From: Pseudomonas sp.
GTDB lineage: Bacteria; Pseudomonadota; Gammaproteobacteria; Pseudomonadales; Pseudomonadaceae
Direction: 5' to 3'
Assembly: GCA_003525045.1 (NCBI GenBank)
Contig: DQGF01000292.1
Coordinates: forward strand, 3,510-11,307
Length of the DNA stretch: 7,798 nucleotides
Shown here: positions 1-5,817 of the stretch, one piece after another
How positions within the stretch are numbered: the first letter of the stretch is position 1
Layout: the number at the start of each line of letters is the position of its first letter
Made by a program: the position numbers and the translations under genes
The notes under the pieces: generated by a model
What the model was told of the DNA's origin: nothing
Databases searched by the model: none
The model's input: the letters and a program-made list of their open reading frames with translations, nothing else

Positions 1-1
1 A

Positions 2-727
2 GGGCAGGCGCAAAAGCCGTATCGCGAAGGCGGCATCGTCCTCGAAGAATTGATCCAGAGCGCCCGGGAATACAGCTGGGACTACGTGGCCGGCAGCACC
101 TGGGTGACCGAGAAAACCACCACCGAAGGCGCCTATCGCGCGGAAATCCAGCAAGTGGTGCCGGCACCGCTGACGACTGAAGTGCAGGCGCGACTGGCGG
201 CTGCCGGTCGGCACATGTCCGGGCTGGTTTCGCTGGATAACGGCGCTTATCACAACGAGGTTTTCCTGCGCAGTGGCGGCCTGACTTCGGCCGTGGAAAC
301 CAACATGCGTCCCGGCGGCATGCACATCTGGGACCTGGCACGCCTGGCGTTCGTCAATTTCGATCCCTGGGAACGGTGGGTCAGATGGGCGGTGGAGGGC
401 AAGACCGTTCATCACCACCCCGTCGCCCGGGGCTATTGCGGTATTCGTCTGCTCCGCGCACCGGCCGGCGGTCTGTTGCGCTACGTGCCGGACATCGAAT
501 CCCTGGCCCGGGAACTCGACATCAAACTGGTGGAAGCGGTGTACGCCAAGCGCCTCAGTGATTCGGTCACCGCGCGGGTGAAAGACAACACCTCGTTCAT
601 CGGCCACATCGTCTTGTTCAGCGAGGACTATGGGCAGCTCAGCGCCAACCTGCTGCGTCTGGCAGAGGCGATCGAGTCGCGCGTCGAGGTCACCTGTCTG
701 GCAGCGCCGTCGAGAGCGGTGGGCTGA
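2..727 (+). CDS. ATP-grasp carboxylate-amine ligase, C-terminal part (5' end outside window)
   Basis: The reading frame is open from base 2 and ends at TGA 725-727, giving 241 visible residues; the true start lies upstream, so no start codon is assigned. What is seen: an early segment GIVLEELIQSAREYS, the ATP-grasp strand that carries a nucleotide-binding glutamate, and further on the metal/phosphate motif VETNMRPGG (E99, N101, R103 of the visible part), matching the E-x-N-x-R-x-G-G signature of the family. A C-terminal beta-rich domain follows. ATP-grasp ligases of this type activate a carboxylate as an acyl phosphate and join it to an amine (known for dipeptide ligases such as BacD and DdaF); the substrates here cannot be read from the sequence. 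Only 49 bases separate it from the RidA-like gene on the same strand, so co-transcription is likely. It may be the amide-forming step of the pathway (inference). The N-terminal domain and most ATP-binding residues are not visible. Confidence 0.85.
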   Translation, partial: GQAQKPYREGGIVLEELIQSAREYSWDYVAGSTWVTEKTTTEGAYRAEIQQVVPAPLTTEVQARLAAAGRHMSGLVSLDNGAYHNEVFLRSGGLTSAVETNMRPGGMHIWDLARLAFVNFDPWERWVRWAVEGKTVHHHPVARGYCGIRLLRAPAGGLLRYVPDIESLARELDIKLVEAVYAKRLSDSVTARVKDNTSFIGHIVLFSEDYGQLSANLLRLAEAIESRVEVTCLAAPSRAVG

Positions 728-763
728 GCCGTCGGCATCAATGTTGTTTGCATTATTGATCAT

Positions 764-768
764 GAGGG
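764..768 (+). promoter_or_regulatory. Ribosome binding site deciding the RidA-like start
   Basis: GAGGG lies 8 bases before ATG 777. The other in-frame ATGs at 741 and 762 lack a comparable site, and the one at 789 has only a weak TGAG upstream, so 777 is preferred. Confidence 0.55.
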
Positions 769-776
769 TTGGGAAA

Positions 777-1271
777 ATGATTGAGCACATGAGCTGTGAT
801 GAACGTTTCATCGCCCTGGCAAAAGAACTCGGCTATGACATCTATGGCGAGAATACCGCTGGTGGGCATTACGCTCCGCTGATACGGCATCATGACGAAC
901 TGTACGTCAGTGGGCTGGTGCCGCGCATGAACGGAAAAATCCAGTATCCCGGCAGAGTCGGGCTGGAACTCAGCCTGACGGATGCGCAATCGGCAGCCAG
1001 TATCAGCGCGATGCGCGGGCTGGCGCTGATCGTCGACGCCATCGGTTCGCTGGATAAAATCAAGTCGCTGATACGGATCACGGTCTACGTGAAATCCACG
1101 GCGGACTTTGTAGACCTCAGCGAAGTGGCCGACGGTGCGTCGGATGTATTCAGCCATGTCCTGGGGGATGCCGGTAAACATACTCGAACGACTGTGGGTG
1201 TTTATCAACTACCGAAAAATGCCCCGGTAGAAGTTGACATGATCGTAGCGCTGAGACCGTCAGCGTTATAA
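777..1271 (+). CDS. RidA/YjgF-family protein (PF14588-like, putative imine/enamine deaminase)
   Basis: This 164-residue protein has the trimeric Rid fold signature at its C-terminus: HTRTTVGVYQLPKNAPVEV (residues 135-153). R137 aligns with the catalytic arginine of E. coli RidA (R105). The central pattern, LTDAQSAASISAMRGLALI followed by GSLDKIKSLIRITVYV, is typical of the longer PF14588 branch, often annotated as endoribonuclease L-PSP. RidA itself hydrolyses 2-aminoacrylate and related enamines or imines released by PLP enzymes; activity in this branch is less certain. The start at 777 is chosen from the GAGGG site at 764-768; ATG 741 would add 12 residues with no family resemblance. It sits between an ATP-grasp ligase and a cupin, and a PLP aminotransferase and a KamA-like enzyme lie downstream. 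A role in clearing or converting a reactive imine is therefore plausible (inference); it could also have been recruited as a true biosynthetic enzyme. Confidence 0.88.
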   Translation: MIEHMSCDERFIALAKELGYDIYGENTAGGHYAPLIRHHDELYVSGLVPRMNGKIQYPGRVGLELSLTDAQSAASISAMRGLALIVDAIGSLDKIKSLIRITVYVKSTADFVDLSEVADGASDVFSHVLGDAGKHTRTTVGVYQLPKNAPVEVDMIVALRPSAL

Positions 1272-1344
1272 TTGTTAGTTGTTCGGCTTTACAGTGTCGA
1301 ATTGTTCGCCTAAGGTTTGGTCATTCAAGTCGATCAAGCAAGTT

Positions 1345-1348
1345 GGAA
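1345..1348 (+). promoter_or_regulatory. Ribosome binding site deciding the cupin start
   Basis: GGAA lies 6 bases before ATG 1355. An in-frame TTG at 1343 overlaps this site and is therefore an unlikely start. Confidence 0.45.
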
Positions 1349-1354
1349 CTCGCG

Positions 1355-1816
1355 ATGAATAACGTGCAGGGTGTGGTTTTTTCATATAACGACTTTCGCC
1401 AGAGTTTGCACCAGCCGCCGGTCAGTGCTCGGGTGTGGAAGGGTGGTGAACTTACAGATATACGTCAGAGCCTCTTGGCCAGCGAAGTCGATATAGTCGC
1501 GCTGGCCCACGACGAAAGCACCGAAGGCTGTAAATTAACGCCTGGGATGGCGGTGTCCATGCAATGGTTGAAACCGGGCGCGGTGTTGAACGGCCACGTT
1601 CATTCCTGGTGGCACCTGTTCATCATTCAGTCCGGCAGCGGCGCGTTGACCCTGGGCGATGCCGATGAAGTCAGCGTCAGCACCGGCGACGTATTGCTGG
1701 TGCCGGCCTGGACTCGGCACGGCTTCGTCAACACCAGCGCCACCGAACCGCTGGCCATGCTGAACATGAGCAACATGCCGCAAATGGCGTTGCTCTCCAA
1801 TACAGCCATAAGCTGA
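1355..1816 (+). CDS. Small single-domain cupin metalloprotein with four-His site
   Basis: A 153-residue cupin. Motif 1 is G75-x5-H81-x-H83-x3-H87-x6-G94, with histidine where the family usually has glutamate. Motif 2 is G111-x5-P117-x4-H122-x3-N126 (GDVLLVPAWTRHGFVN), with Trp in place of the usual second glycine. The expected metal ligands are thus H81, H83, H122 and perhaps H87. No signal peptide is visible, so it is probably cytoplasmic. The roughly 60 N-terminal residues before the barrel are not recognisable to me. Small cupins include dioxygenases, isomerases, and N-N-bond-forming or nitrosating enzymes in natural-product pathways; the sequence does not decide between these. It is the last gene before the terminator at 1854-1890 and follows the RidA-like gene by 83 bases, in which I see no convincing promoter. 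The start at ATG 1355 is set by GGAA at 1345-1348. Confidence 0.87.
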   Translation: MNNVQGVVFSYNDFRQSLHQPPVSARVWKGGELTDIRQSLLASEVDIVALAHDESTEGCKLTPGMAVSMQWLKPGAVLNGHVHSWWHLFIIQSGSGALTLGDADEVSVSTGDVLLVPAWTRHGFVNTSATEPLAMLNMSNMPQMALLSNTAIS

Positions 1817-1853
1817 TCACCCGCCAACCATCATTTCCCCTCCGTTACACTCC

Positions 1854-1890
1854 AGGGAGTCCGCGTTCGCTGACTCCCTTTTTCTTTTCT
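1854..1890 (+). terminator. Intrinsic terminator after the cupin gene
   Basis: A perfect 8-bp inverted repeat, AGGGAGTC (1854-1861) and GACTCCCT (1872-1879), encloses a 10-base loop that can itself pair GC with GC. The run TTTTTCTTTTCT follows directly. It lies 38 bases after the cupin stop and should separate genes 1-3 from genes 4-9 transcriptionally. Confidence 0.9.
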
Positions 1891-2042
1891 GTCGCCCCTC
1901 CAGAACCCGCCGCGTGATCGGTGTTTTCGAACTTCTGTATCGATAGAAACAGATAATTTCTGTATCTGTTCAGCGCTAGATCAACTAACTAGGATCGCTT
2001 ACAAGGCAACGGATTAATGTGCTTAATGCAAGGGAGCGTTCC
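1891..2042 (+). promoter_or_regulatory. AT-rich promoter region upstream of the GST-led operon
   Basis: The leader between the terminator and the GST gene is richer in A/T than the flanking genes. GATAAT at 1952-1957 is a good match to a sigma-70 -10 box, but the -35 candidate upstream (TCGAAC, 1927-1932, 19-base spacer) is poor, as expected for an activator-dependent or otherwise regulated promoter. If this -10 is used, the untranslated leader would be roughly 80 bases. TTCTGTATC occurs twice (1933-1941 and 1958-1966), 25 bases apart. Confidence 0.4.
1948..1970. promoter_or_regulatory. Operator-like inverted repeat overlapping the putative -10
   Basis: AACAGATA (1948-1955) and TATCTGTT (1963-1970) form a perfect 8-bp inverted repeat with a 7-base spacer, covering the GATAAT at 1952-1957. 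There is no T-tract after it, so a protein-binding site is more likely than a terminator. The ACAGATA/TATCTGT half-sites resemble GntR/MocR-type operators (inference); no regulator gene is in the window. Confidence 0.45.
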
Positions 2043-2699
2043 ATGGAAAGTACCAAGCTGAAACTGTATGTTGGCGCAGATTTTGTCAGTGCTTTTGCAA
2101 TGTCTGCATTTGTGGCGTTGAAAGAAAAGCAACTTTCATTTGAGCTTGTCACTCTGGATTTAAAAGCGCGACAGAACTACCAGGCGAATTATCGTGATGT
2201 ATCGCTGACCTGCAAGATCCCTACGTTGGTGCACAACGGTTTTACACTGTCGGAATCTTCGGCCATTGCTGAATACCTGGAGGAGGTGGCGCCGGGGCAT
2301 AACAAACTATTCCCGCTTGACATCAAACAGCGCGCCCGCGCCCGTCAACTCCAGGCCTGGCTGCGCAGCGATCTGTTGGTGATTCGCAAAGAACGCCCGG
2401 CGGATCTCATTTACTTCGGCAAGAAAGACAATCCGCTGTCCGACGAGGCCCTGGCCGCTGTCGGCAGACTGTTTTTTGTGGCTGATCGGCTGCTGGAGGA
2501 GGGCGCTGATCACCTGTTCGGTGACTGGAGCATTGCCGACACCGACCTGGCAATCATGCTCAACCGACTGCTCGCCAATGGCGATCAAGTCCCTGCACGA
2601 CTCGCGGCCTATGTCCGTCGCCAGTGGGATCGCGACAGCGTTGGGGCGTGGATGGATATAGAGCGCGCAGCACCGGCCATCGCGCTCTTGAATTCCTAA
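2043..2699 (+). CDS. yfcF: Glutathione S-transferase, YfcF type
   Basis: A 218-residue, two-domain GST closely resembling E. coli YfcF. The thioredoxin-fold half shows S16 at the position of the YfcF glutathione-activating serine, the cis-proline at I59-P60 and the glutathione gamma-glutamyl contact SESSAIAEYLE (70-80). The helical half starts with the YfcF hallmark RARARQLQAWLRSDLL and has the N-capping box SIADTDLA (163-170). YfcF proteins conjugate glutathione or reduce peroxides in the cytoplasm. The start is ATG 2043, behind AGGGAG at 2031-2036; an in-frame GTG at 2019 precedes this site and is unlikely. It leads the second transcription unit, 33 bases before the KamA-like gene. In this setting it could handle a reactive pathway intermediate, perform an isomerisation, or protect the host (inference). 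The first third of the gene is visibly more A/T-rich than the rest. Confidence 0.9.
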   Translation: MESTKLKLYVGADFVSAFAMSAFVALKEKQLSFELVTLDLKARQNYQANYRDVSLTCKIPTLVHNGFTLSESSAIAEYLEEVAPGHNKLFPLDIKQRARARQLQAWLRSDLLVIRKERPADLIYFGKKDNPLSDEALAAVGRLFFVADRLLEEGADHLFGDWSIADTDLAIMLNRLLANGDQVPARLAAYVRRQWDRDSVGAWMDIERAAPAIALLNS

Positions 2700-2732
2700 G
2701 GCCACCGCCAGGCAATCATCAGGAGCGCTGTC

Positions 2733-4073
2733 ATGAAGGGAATGTCGGAGCTGGAAAGATACAAACCTTATAACTCACGCACCATCCGCGAAACGCCGTA
2801 CTGGCACAAATTGACACCAGCGCTGCAGGAAGCCATGACCGTAGTCGCCAGGGTCATGCCGTTTCGCACCAATGAATACGTCCTGGGCACGCTGATCGAC
2901 TGGAACAACATCCCGGACGATCCGATTTTTCGCATGACCTTTCCCCACAAGGACATGTTGCTGGCGCAGGAGTACGCCTCGCTCAAGCAACTGATCGAAC
3001 GGGATGATGCCGTCGCCATCAAGCGCAGGATCGAAGCGATCTGGCTGCGCATGAACCCCCATCCGGCGGGACAGTTGACGCACAACGGCGTGACCCTTGA
3101 CGGAAAAGTCCTGTCGGGCATTCAGCACAAGTACCGCGAGACCGTGCTGTTTTTCCCCGGTGCCGGTCAGACCTGTCATGCCTACTGCACCTTCTGTTTC
3201 CGTTGGGCGCAGTTCATCGGCGAAGAAGAACTCAAGTTCAATGCGCGTGAATCCCAGGAGCTGGTGAGCTACCTGCGGGTGCACACCGAGGTCACCGACG
3301 TGCTAATCACCGGCGGCGACCCGATGATCATGAACACCCGATCGCTGGCCGGTTACATCGACCCGCTGCTGGAATTGCCCCACCTGAAAAGCATCCGCAT
3401 CGGCACCAAGTCCGTGGCCTATTGGCCGCAACGTTTTGTCAGCGACAAGGATGCGCCGCAACTGCTCGAACTGTTCAGACGGATCGTCGCGGCGGGGAAA
3501 AACCTGTCGATCATGGGGCATTACAACCATCCGGTGGAGATCCGCCAGGACATCGCCCGCCAGGCCGTCGAACGCATTCGCTCCACCGGGGCCACCCTGC
3601 GCATGCAGGCGCCAGTGATTCGGCACATCAACGAAAACCCCGCGGATTGGGCGGCACTCTGGACCGAAGGCGTGCGGCTCGGGGCGGTGCCTTATTACAT
3701 GTTCGTCGAGCGCGACACCGGGCCCAGCCATTACTTCGCGATGCCGCTGGCCCGGGCGTTCGAGATTTTCCAGGCGGCCTATCGCACCGTGTCCGGGCTG
3801 GCACGCACGGTGCGCGGGCCGTCCATGAGCACCTTCTATGGCAAGGTGTTGATCAACGGCATCGAGACCGTCGCCGGGGAAAAGGTCTTCGTGTTGCAGT
3901 TCCTCCAGGCCCGCAATCCGCAGTGGGTGTTGCGCACCTTCTATGCGCGCTTCGATCCACACGTGACTTGGTTCGATGATTTGCGGCCGGCCTTTGGCGA
4001 GCGCTCGTTTTTCTTTCAGTCGGAGCCTGTTGCGGTACCCGAGTTGATACCGGTCCTGCTGGAAACGGCGTAG
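2733..4073 (+). CDS. Radical SAM aminomutase-like protein, lysine 2,3-aminomutase (KamA) family
   Basis: A 446-residue radical SAM, PLP-dependent aminomutase homologue. C148-x3-C152-x2-C155 binds the [4Fe-4S] cluster, GGDP (194-197) is the SAM-binding motif, and MQAPVIRHIN (291-300) matches the strand-loop of KamA enzymes. K371 in FYGK is the likely PLP lysine: the SG to K distance (S354 to K371) is the same as in Clostridium lysine 2,3-aminomutase (SGYA...PGGGGK337). R157 matches R134, which binds the substrate carboxylate. The two aspartates that hold the lysine side-chain amine (D293, D330) align with E326 and S364, so lysine is probably not the substrate. These alignments were made by eye. 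The C-terminal zinc-binding cysteines of the clostridial enzyme are absent. The start at ATG 2733 has AGGAG at 2721-2725; ATG 2742 is a weaker alternative. Expected role: migration of an amino group in an amino acid, with the product passed to the neighbouring aminotransferase or oxygenases (inference). Confidence 0.9.
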   Translation: MKGMSELERYKPYNSRTIRETPYWHKLTPALQEAMTVVARVMPFRTNEYVLGTLIDWNNIPDDPIFRMTFPHKDMLLAQEYASLKQLIERDDAVAIKRRIEAIWLRMNPHPAGQLTHNGVTLDGKVLSGIQHKYRETVLFFPGAGQTCHAYCTFCFRWAQFIGEEELKFNARESQELVSYLRVHTEVTDVLITGGDPMIMNTRSLAGYIDPLLELPHLKSIRIGTKSVAYWPQRFVSDKDAPQLLELFRRIVAAGKNLSIMGHYNHPVEIRQDIARQAVERIRSTGATLRMQAPVIRHINENPADWAALWTEGVRLGAVPYYMFVERDTGPSHYFAMPLARAFEIFQAAYRTVSGLARTVRGPSMSTFYGKVLINGIETVAGEKVFVLQFLQARNPQWVLRTFYARFDPHVTWFDDLRPAFGERSFFFQSEPVAVPELIPVLLETA

Positions 4074-4097
4074 GAAGATTCATCAGGAGATAAGGAT

Positions 4098-4970
4098 ATG
4101 AGCGGTATTCCGTTTGATCAGCGAGAAGGTTACATCTGGCTCGACGGCGAGTTCGTCGAGTGGTCCCAGGCGCGGCTGCATGTACTGACCCACGGCTTGC
4201 ATTACGCAAGCACCGTGTATGAAGGAGAGCGGGTCTACAACGGCAAGATTTTCAAACTGCGTGAACACAGCGAACGGTTGTATCGCTCGGCGCAGTTGAT
4301 GGATTTTGTCATTCCCTACGAATTGGCCGAACTGGAAGCGGCCAGCTATGAACTGCTGCAGCGCAACAGCGTAGTCGACGGTTATCTGCGGCCGGTGGCC
4401 TGGCGCGGCAGTGAGATGATTTCCACATCGGCCCGTTTCAACCGCGTGCATGTGGCGATCGCCTGCTGGCAATGGCCGAGTTATTTCGACCCGGCCGGGC
4501 ACATGGGCGGCATCCGCTTGAAGACCGCCGAGTGGCGTCGGCCGCCACCGAGCTGCAGTCCCTTCGAAGCCAAGGCGTCCGGGCATTACCAGATCGCCAC
4601 GTTGAGCAAGCACGACGCTGAGAACAATGGCTATCACGATGCCTTGATGCTCGACTGGCGCGGCAACGTCGCCGAAGCCACCAGCGCCAATGTGTTCTTC
4701 GTCAAAGGTAGGACATTGCACACCCCGGTGCCGGATTGCTTCCTCGATGGCATCACCCGCCAGACCGTCATCGAACTGGCCAAGGCGCTGGATTACCAGG
4801 TGATAGAACGCACCATTCTTCCTACGGAGCTTGGCGATTTCGACGAGTGTTTTCTTACCGGTACGGCTGCGCAAATCACACCCGTGCAGAGCATCGATGA
4901 GCAGCGCTATCGACCGGGCAGGGCCTGCAGCGAATTCATTGCCGCCTACACCTCCACCGTCAACGCCTGA
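4098..4970 (+). CDS. Class IV PLP aminotransferase (branched-chain / D-amino-acid aminotransferase family)
   Basis: A 290-residue fold-type IV aminotransferase, similar in length to IlvE. Motifs seen: GLHYASTVYEGERVYNGKIF (33-52), LRP at 97-99, the Schiff-base lysine in FEAKASGHYQ (K159), the PLP-N1 contact in EATSAN (E193), and the phosphate-binding segments DGITRQT (217-223) and TGTAAQITP (254-262). IlvE enzymes move an amino group between glutamate and branched-chain 2-oxo acids; relatives act on D-amino acids, aminodeoxychorismate or beta-amino acids. The substrate pocket after LRP reads AWRGSEMIS, different from the IlvE pattern I recall, so a specialised substrate is likely (inference). 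It lies 24 bases after the KamA-like gene and 21 before the oxygenase, with AGGAG at 4085-4089 setting the start. Its place beside an aminomutase suggests it transaminates the rearranged amino acid or supplies its precursor. Confidence 0.93.
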   Translation: MSGIPFDQREGYIWLDGEFVEWSQARLHVLTHGLHYASTVYEGERVYNGKIFKLREHSERLYRSAQLMDFVIPYELAELEAASYELLQRNSVVDGYLRPVAWRGSEMISTSARFNRVHVAIACWQWPSYFDPAGHMGGIRLKTAEWRRPPPSCSPFEAKASGHYQIATLSKHDAENNGYHDALMLDWRGNVAEATSANVFFVKGRTLHTPVPDCFLDGITRQTVIELAKALDYQVIERTILPTELGDFDECFLTGTAAQITPVQSIDEQRYRPGRACSEFIAAYTSTVNA

Positions 4971-4991
4971 TAAACAACCAGGAACTTCACC

Positions 4992-5750
4992 ATGTCAGAT
5001 CAAGGGATTGTTGCGTCTAAACCTTACGTTGCACTGGGCCACCGCCATGAGGAGTTGTCGGCGCGCGGGTGGACGGTGCTGACGCCCGACGAATTCGCCG
5101 ACGATGTGCTCTGCACGTTGCATGAATTCGGCCCGGTCATTCCGCAATTCAATGGCCAGACCGCCTTCGCCATCACCCGTAAACCGGGATACGAAGACTT
5201 GCCGTATTCCCAGAGCATGAACGGTATCGGTCCGCACACCGAAGCACCGGTCTATGGACCGCCGCCGCGCTACCTGGCATTGCATTGTCATCAACAGGCC
5301 ACGTGTGGTGGCGGGCATACCGGGTTGGTGGATGGCTATGAGTTCCTGGCCTTTCTCGAACGCACCGAGCCCGAACTGCGCGAGTGGATCGACGACACCC
5401 CCGTGGAGTTCGTCGCCACCACCAAACCCGGCGAAGCCGCGCAACGCCGGGTCAAGGAATACATCCTGACGCCTACCGAGGACGGGGATATTTTCCGCTT
5501 CAGCTACAACCAGTTTCACTACGGCGACGTGAACCCTTCCAAGGAAGATCTACTGCATTCGCAGGTCGCCAACAGCGCCTCGCCACTGGCCAGATTTGCC
5601 GTGCTGGGCGAAGCGTATTTCGTGCAGTACAACACCCCGGTGCTGATTCCCGACGGCTGCATGCTGATTTGGGACAACTGGCGAATGATCCACGCCCGCA
5701 GTCGATACACTGACCCTGCGCGAAACCTGACCCGCTACTGGCTGGCCTGA
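4992..5750 (+). CDS. Fe(II)/2-oxoglutarate oxygenase, TauD/clavaminate synthase-like, H-x-E triad
   Basis: A 252-residue TauD-family double-stranded beta-helix enzyme. The metal triad is H82-T-E84 (GPHTEAPVY) with H234 (MIHARSRY). R248, 14 residues after H234, is the expected 2-oxoglutarate carboxylate anchor, the same spacing as in clavaminate synthase. Typical core elements follow the triad: PPRYLALHCHQQATCGGGHT (91-110) and GCMLIWDNWRMIHAR (222-236). The glutamate in place of aspartate is shared with clavaminate synthase and asparagine oxygenase AsnO, which act on amino-acid derivatives, so a free or amidated amino acid substrate is plausible (inference). Possible outcomes are hydroxylation, desaturation or ring closure. 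The protein is shorter than TauD (about 280 residues) but no core element is missing. The start is ATG 4992, with AGGAA just upstream. Confidence 0.92.
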   Translation: MSDQGIVASKPYVALGHRHEELSARGWTVLTPDEFADDVLCTLHEFGPVIPQFNGQTAFAITRKPGYEDLPYSQSMNGIGPHTEAPVYGPPPRYLALHCHQQATCGGGHTGLVDGYEFLAFLERTEPELREWIDDTPVEFVATTKPGEAAQRRVKEYILTPTEDGDIFRFSYNQFHYGDVNPSKEDLLHSQVANSASPLARFAVLGEAYFVQYNTPVLIPDGCMLIWDNWRMIHARSRYTDPARNLTRYWLA

Positions 5751-5776
5751 TTCATCCGTCGCCCACTATTCCATCG

Positions 5777-5798
5777 GCGTACCCCTTGGCGGGTACGC
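5777..5798 (+). other. Intergenic RNA hairpin between the oxygenase and diiron genes
   Basis: GCGTACCC (5777-5784) and GGGTACGC (5791-5798) are perfect complements around a 6-base loop. No T-run follows, so it is not a classical terminator. It occupies the only longer gap (67 bases) inside the second operon and ends 19 bases before the next start. It could attenuate, stabilise or process the transcript. Confidence 0.6.
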
Positions 5799-5817
5799 GT
5801 CCTACAGGTATCGCGTC

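Noticed and set aside
630..776. N-terminal extension of the RidA-like frame into the ATP-grasp gene
   Set aside because: The extra residues do not resemble Rid proteins, and a better ribosome binding site supports ATG 777.
1272..1354. Separate promoter for the cupin gene
   Set aside because: I found no convincing -35/-10 pair or sigma-54 site in these 83 bases.
3303..3962. 219-codon minus-strand ORF inside the KamA-like gene
   Set aside because: It is fully covered by a well-supported radical SAM gene and its translation shows no domain I recognise.
4083..4874. 263-codon minus-strand ORF opposite the aminotransferase
   Set aside because: It has no recognisable motif and fully overlaps a gene with complete class IV aminotransferase motifs; long antisense frames are common in GC-rich DNA.
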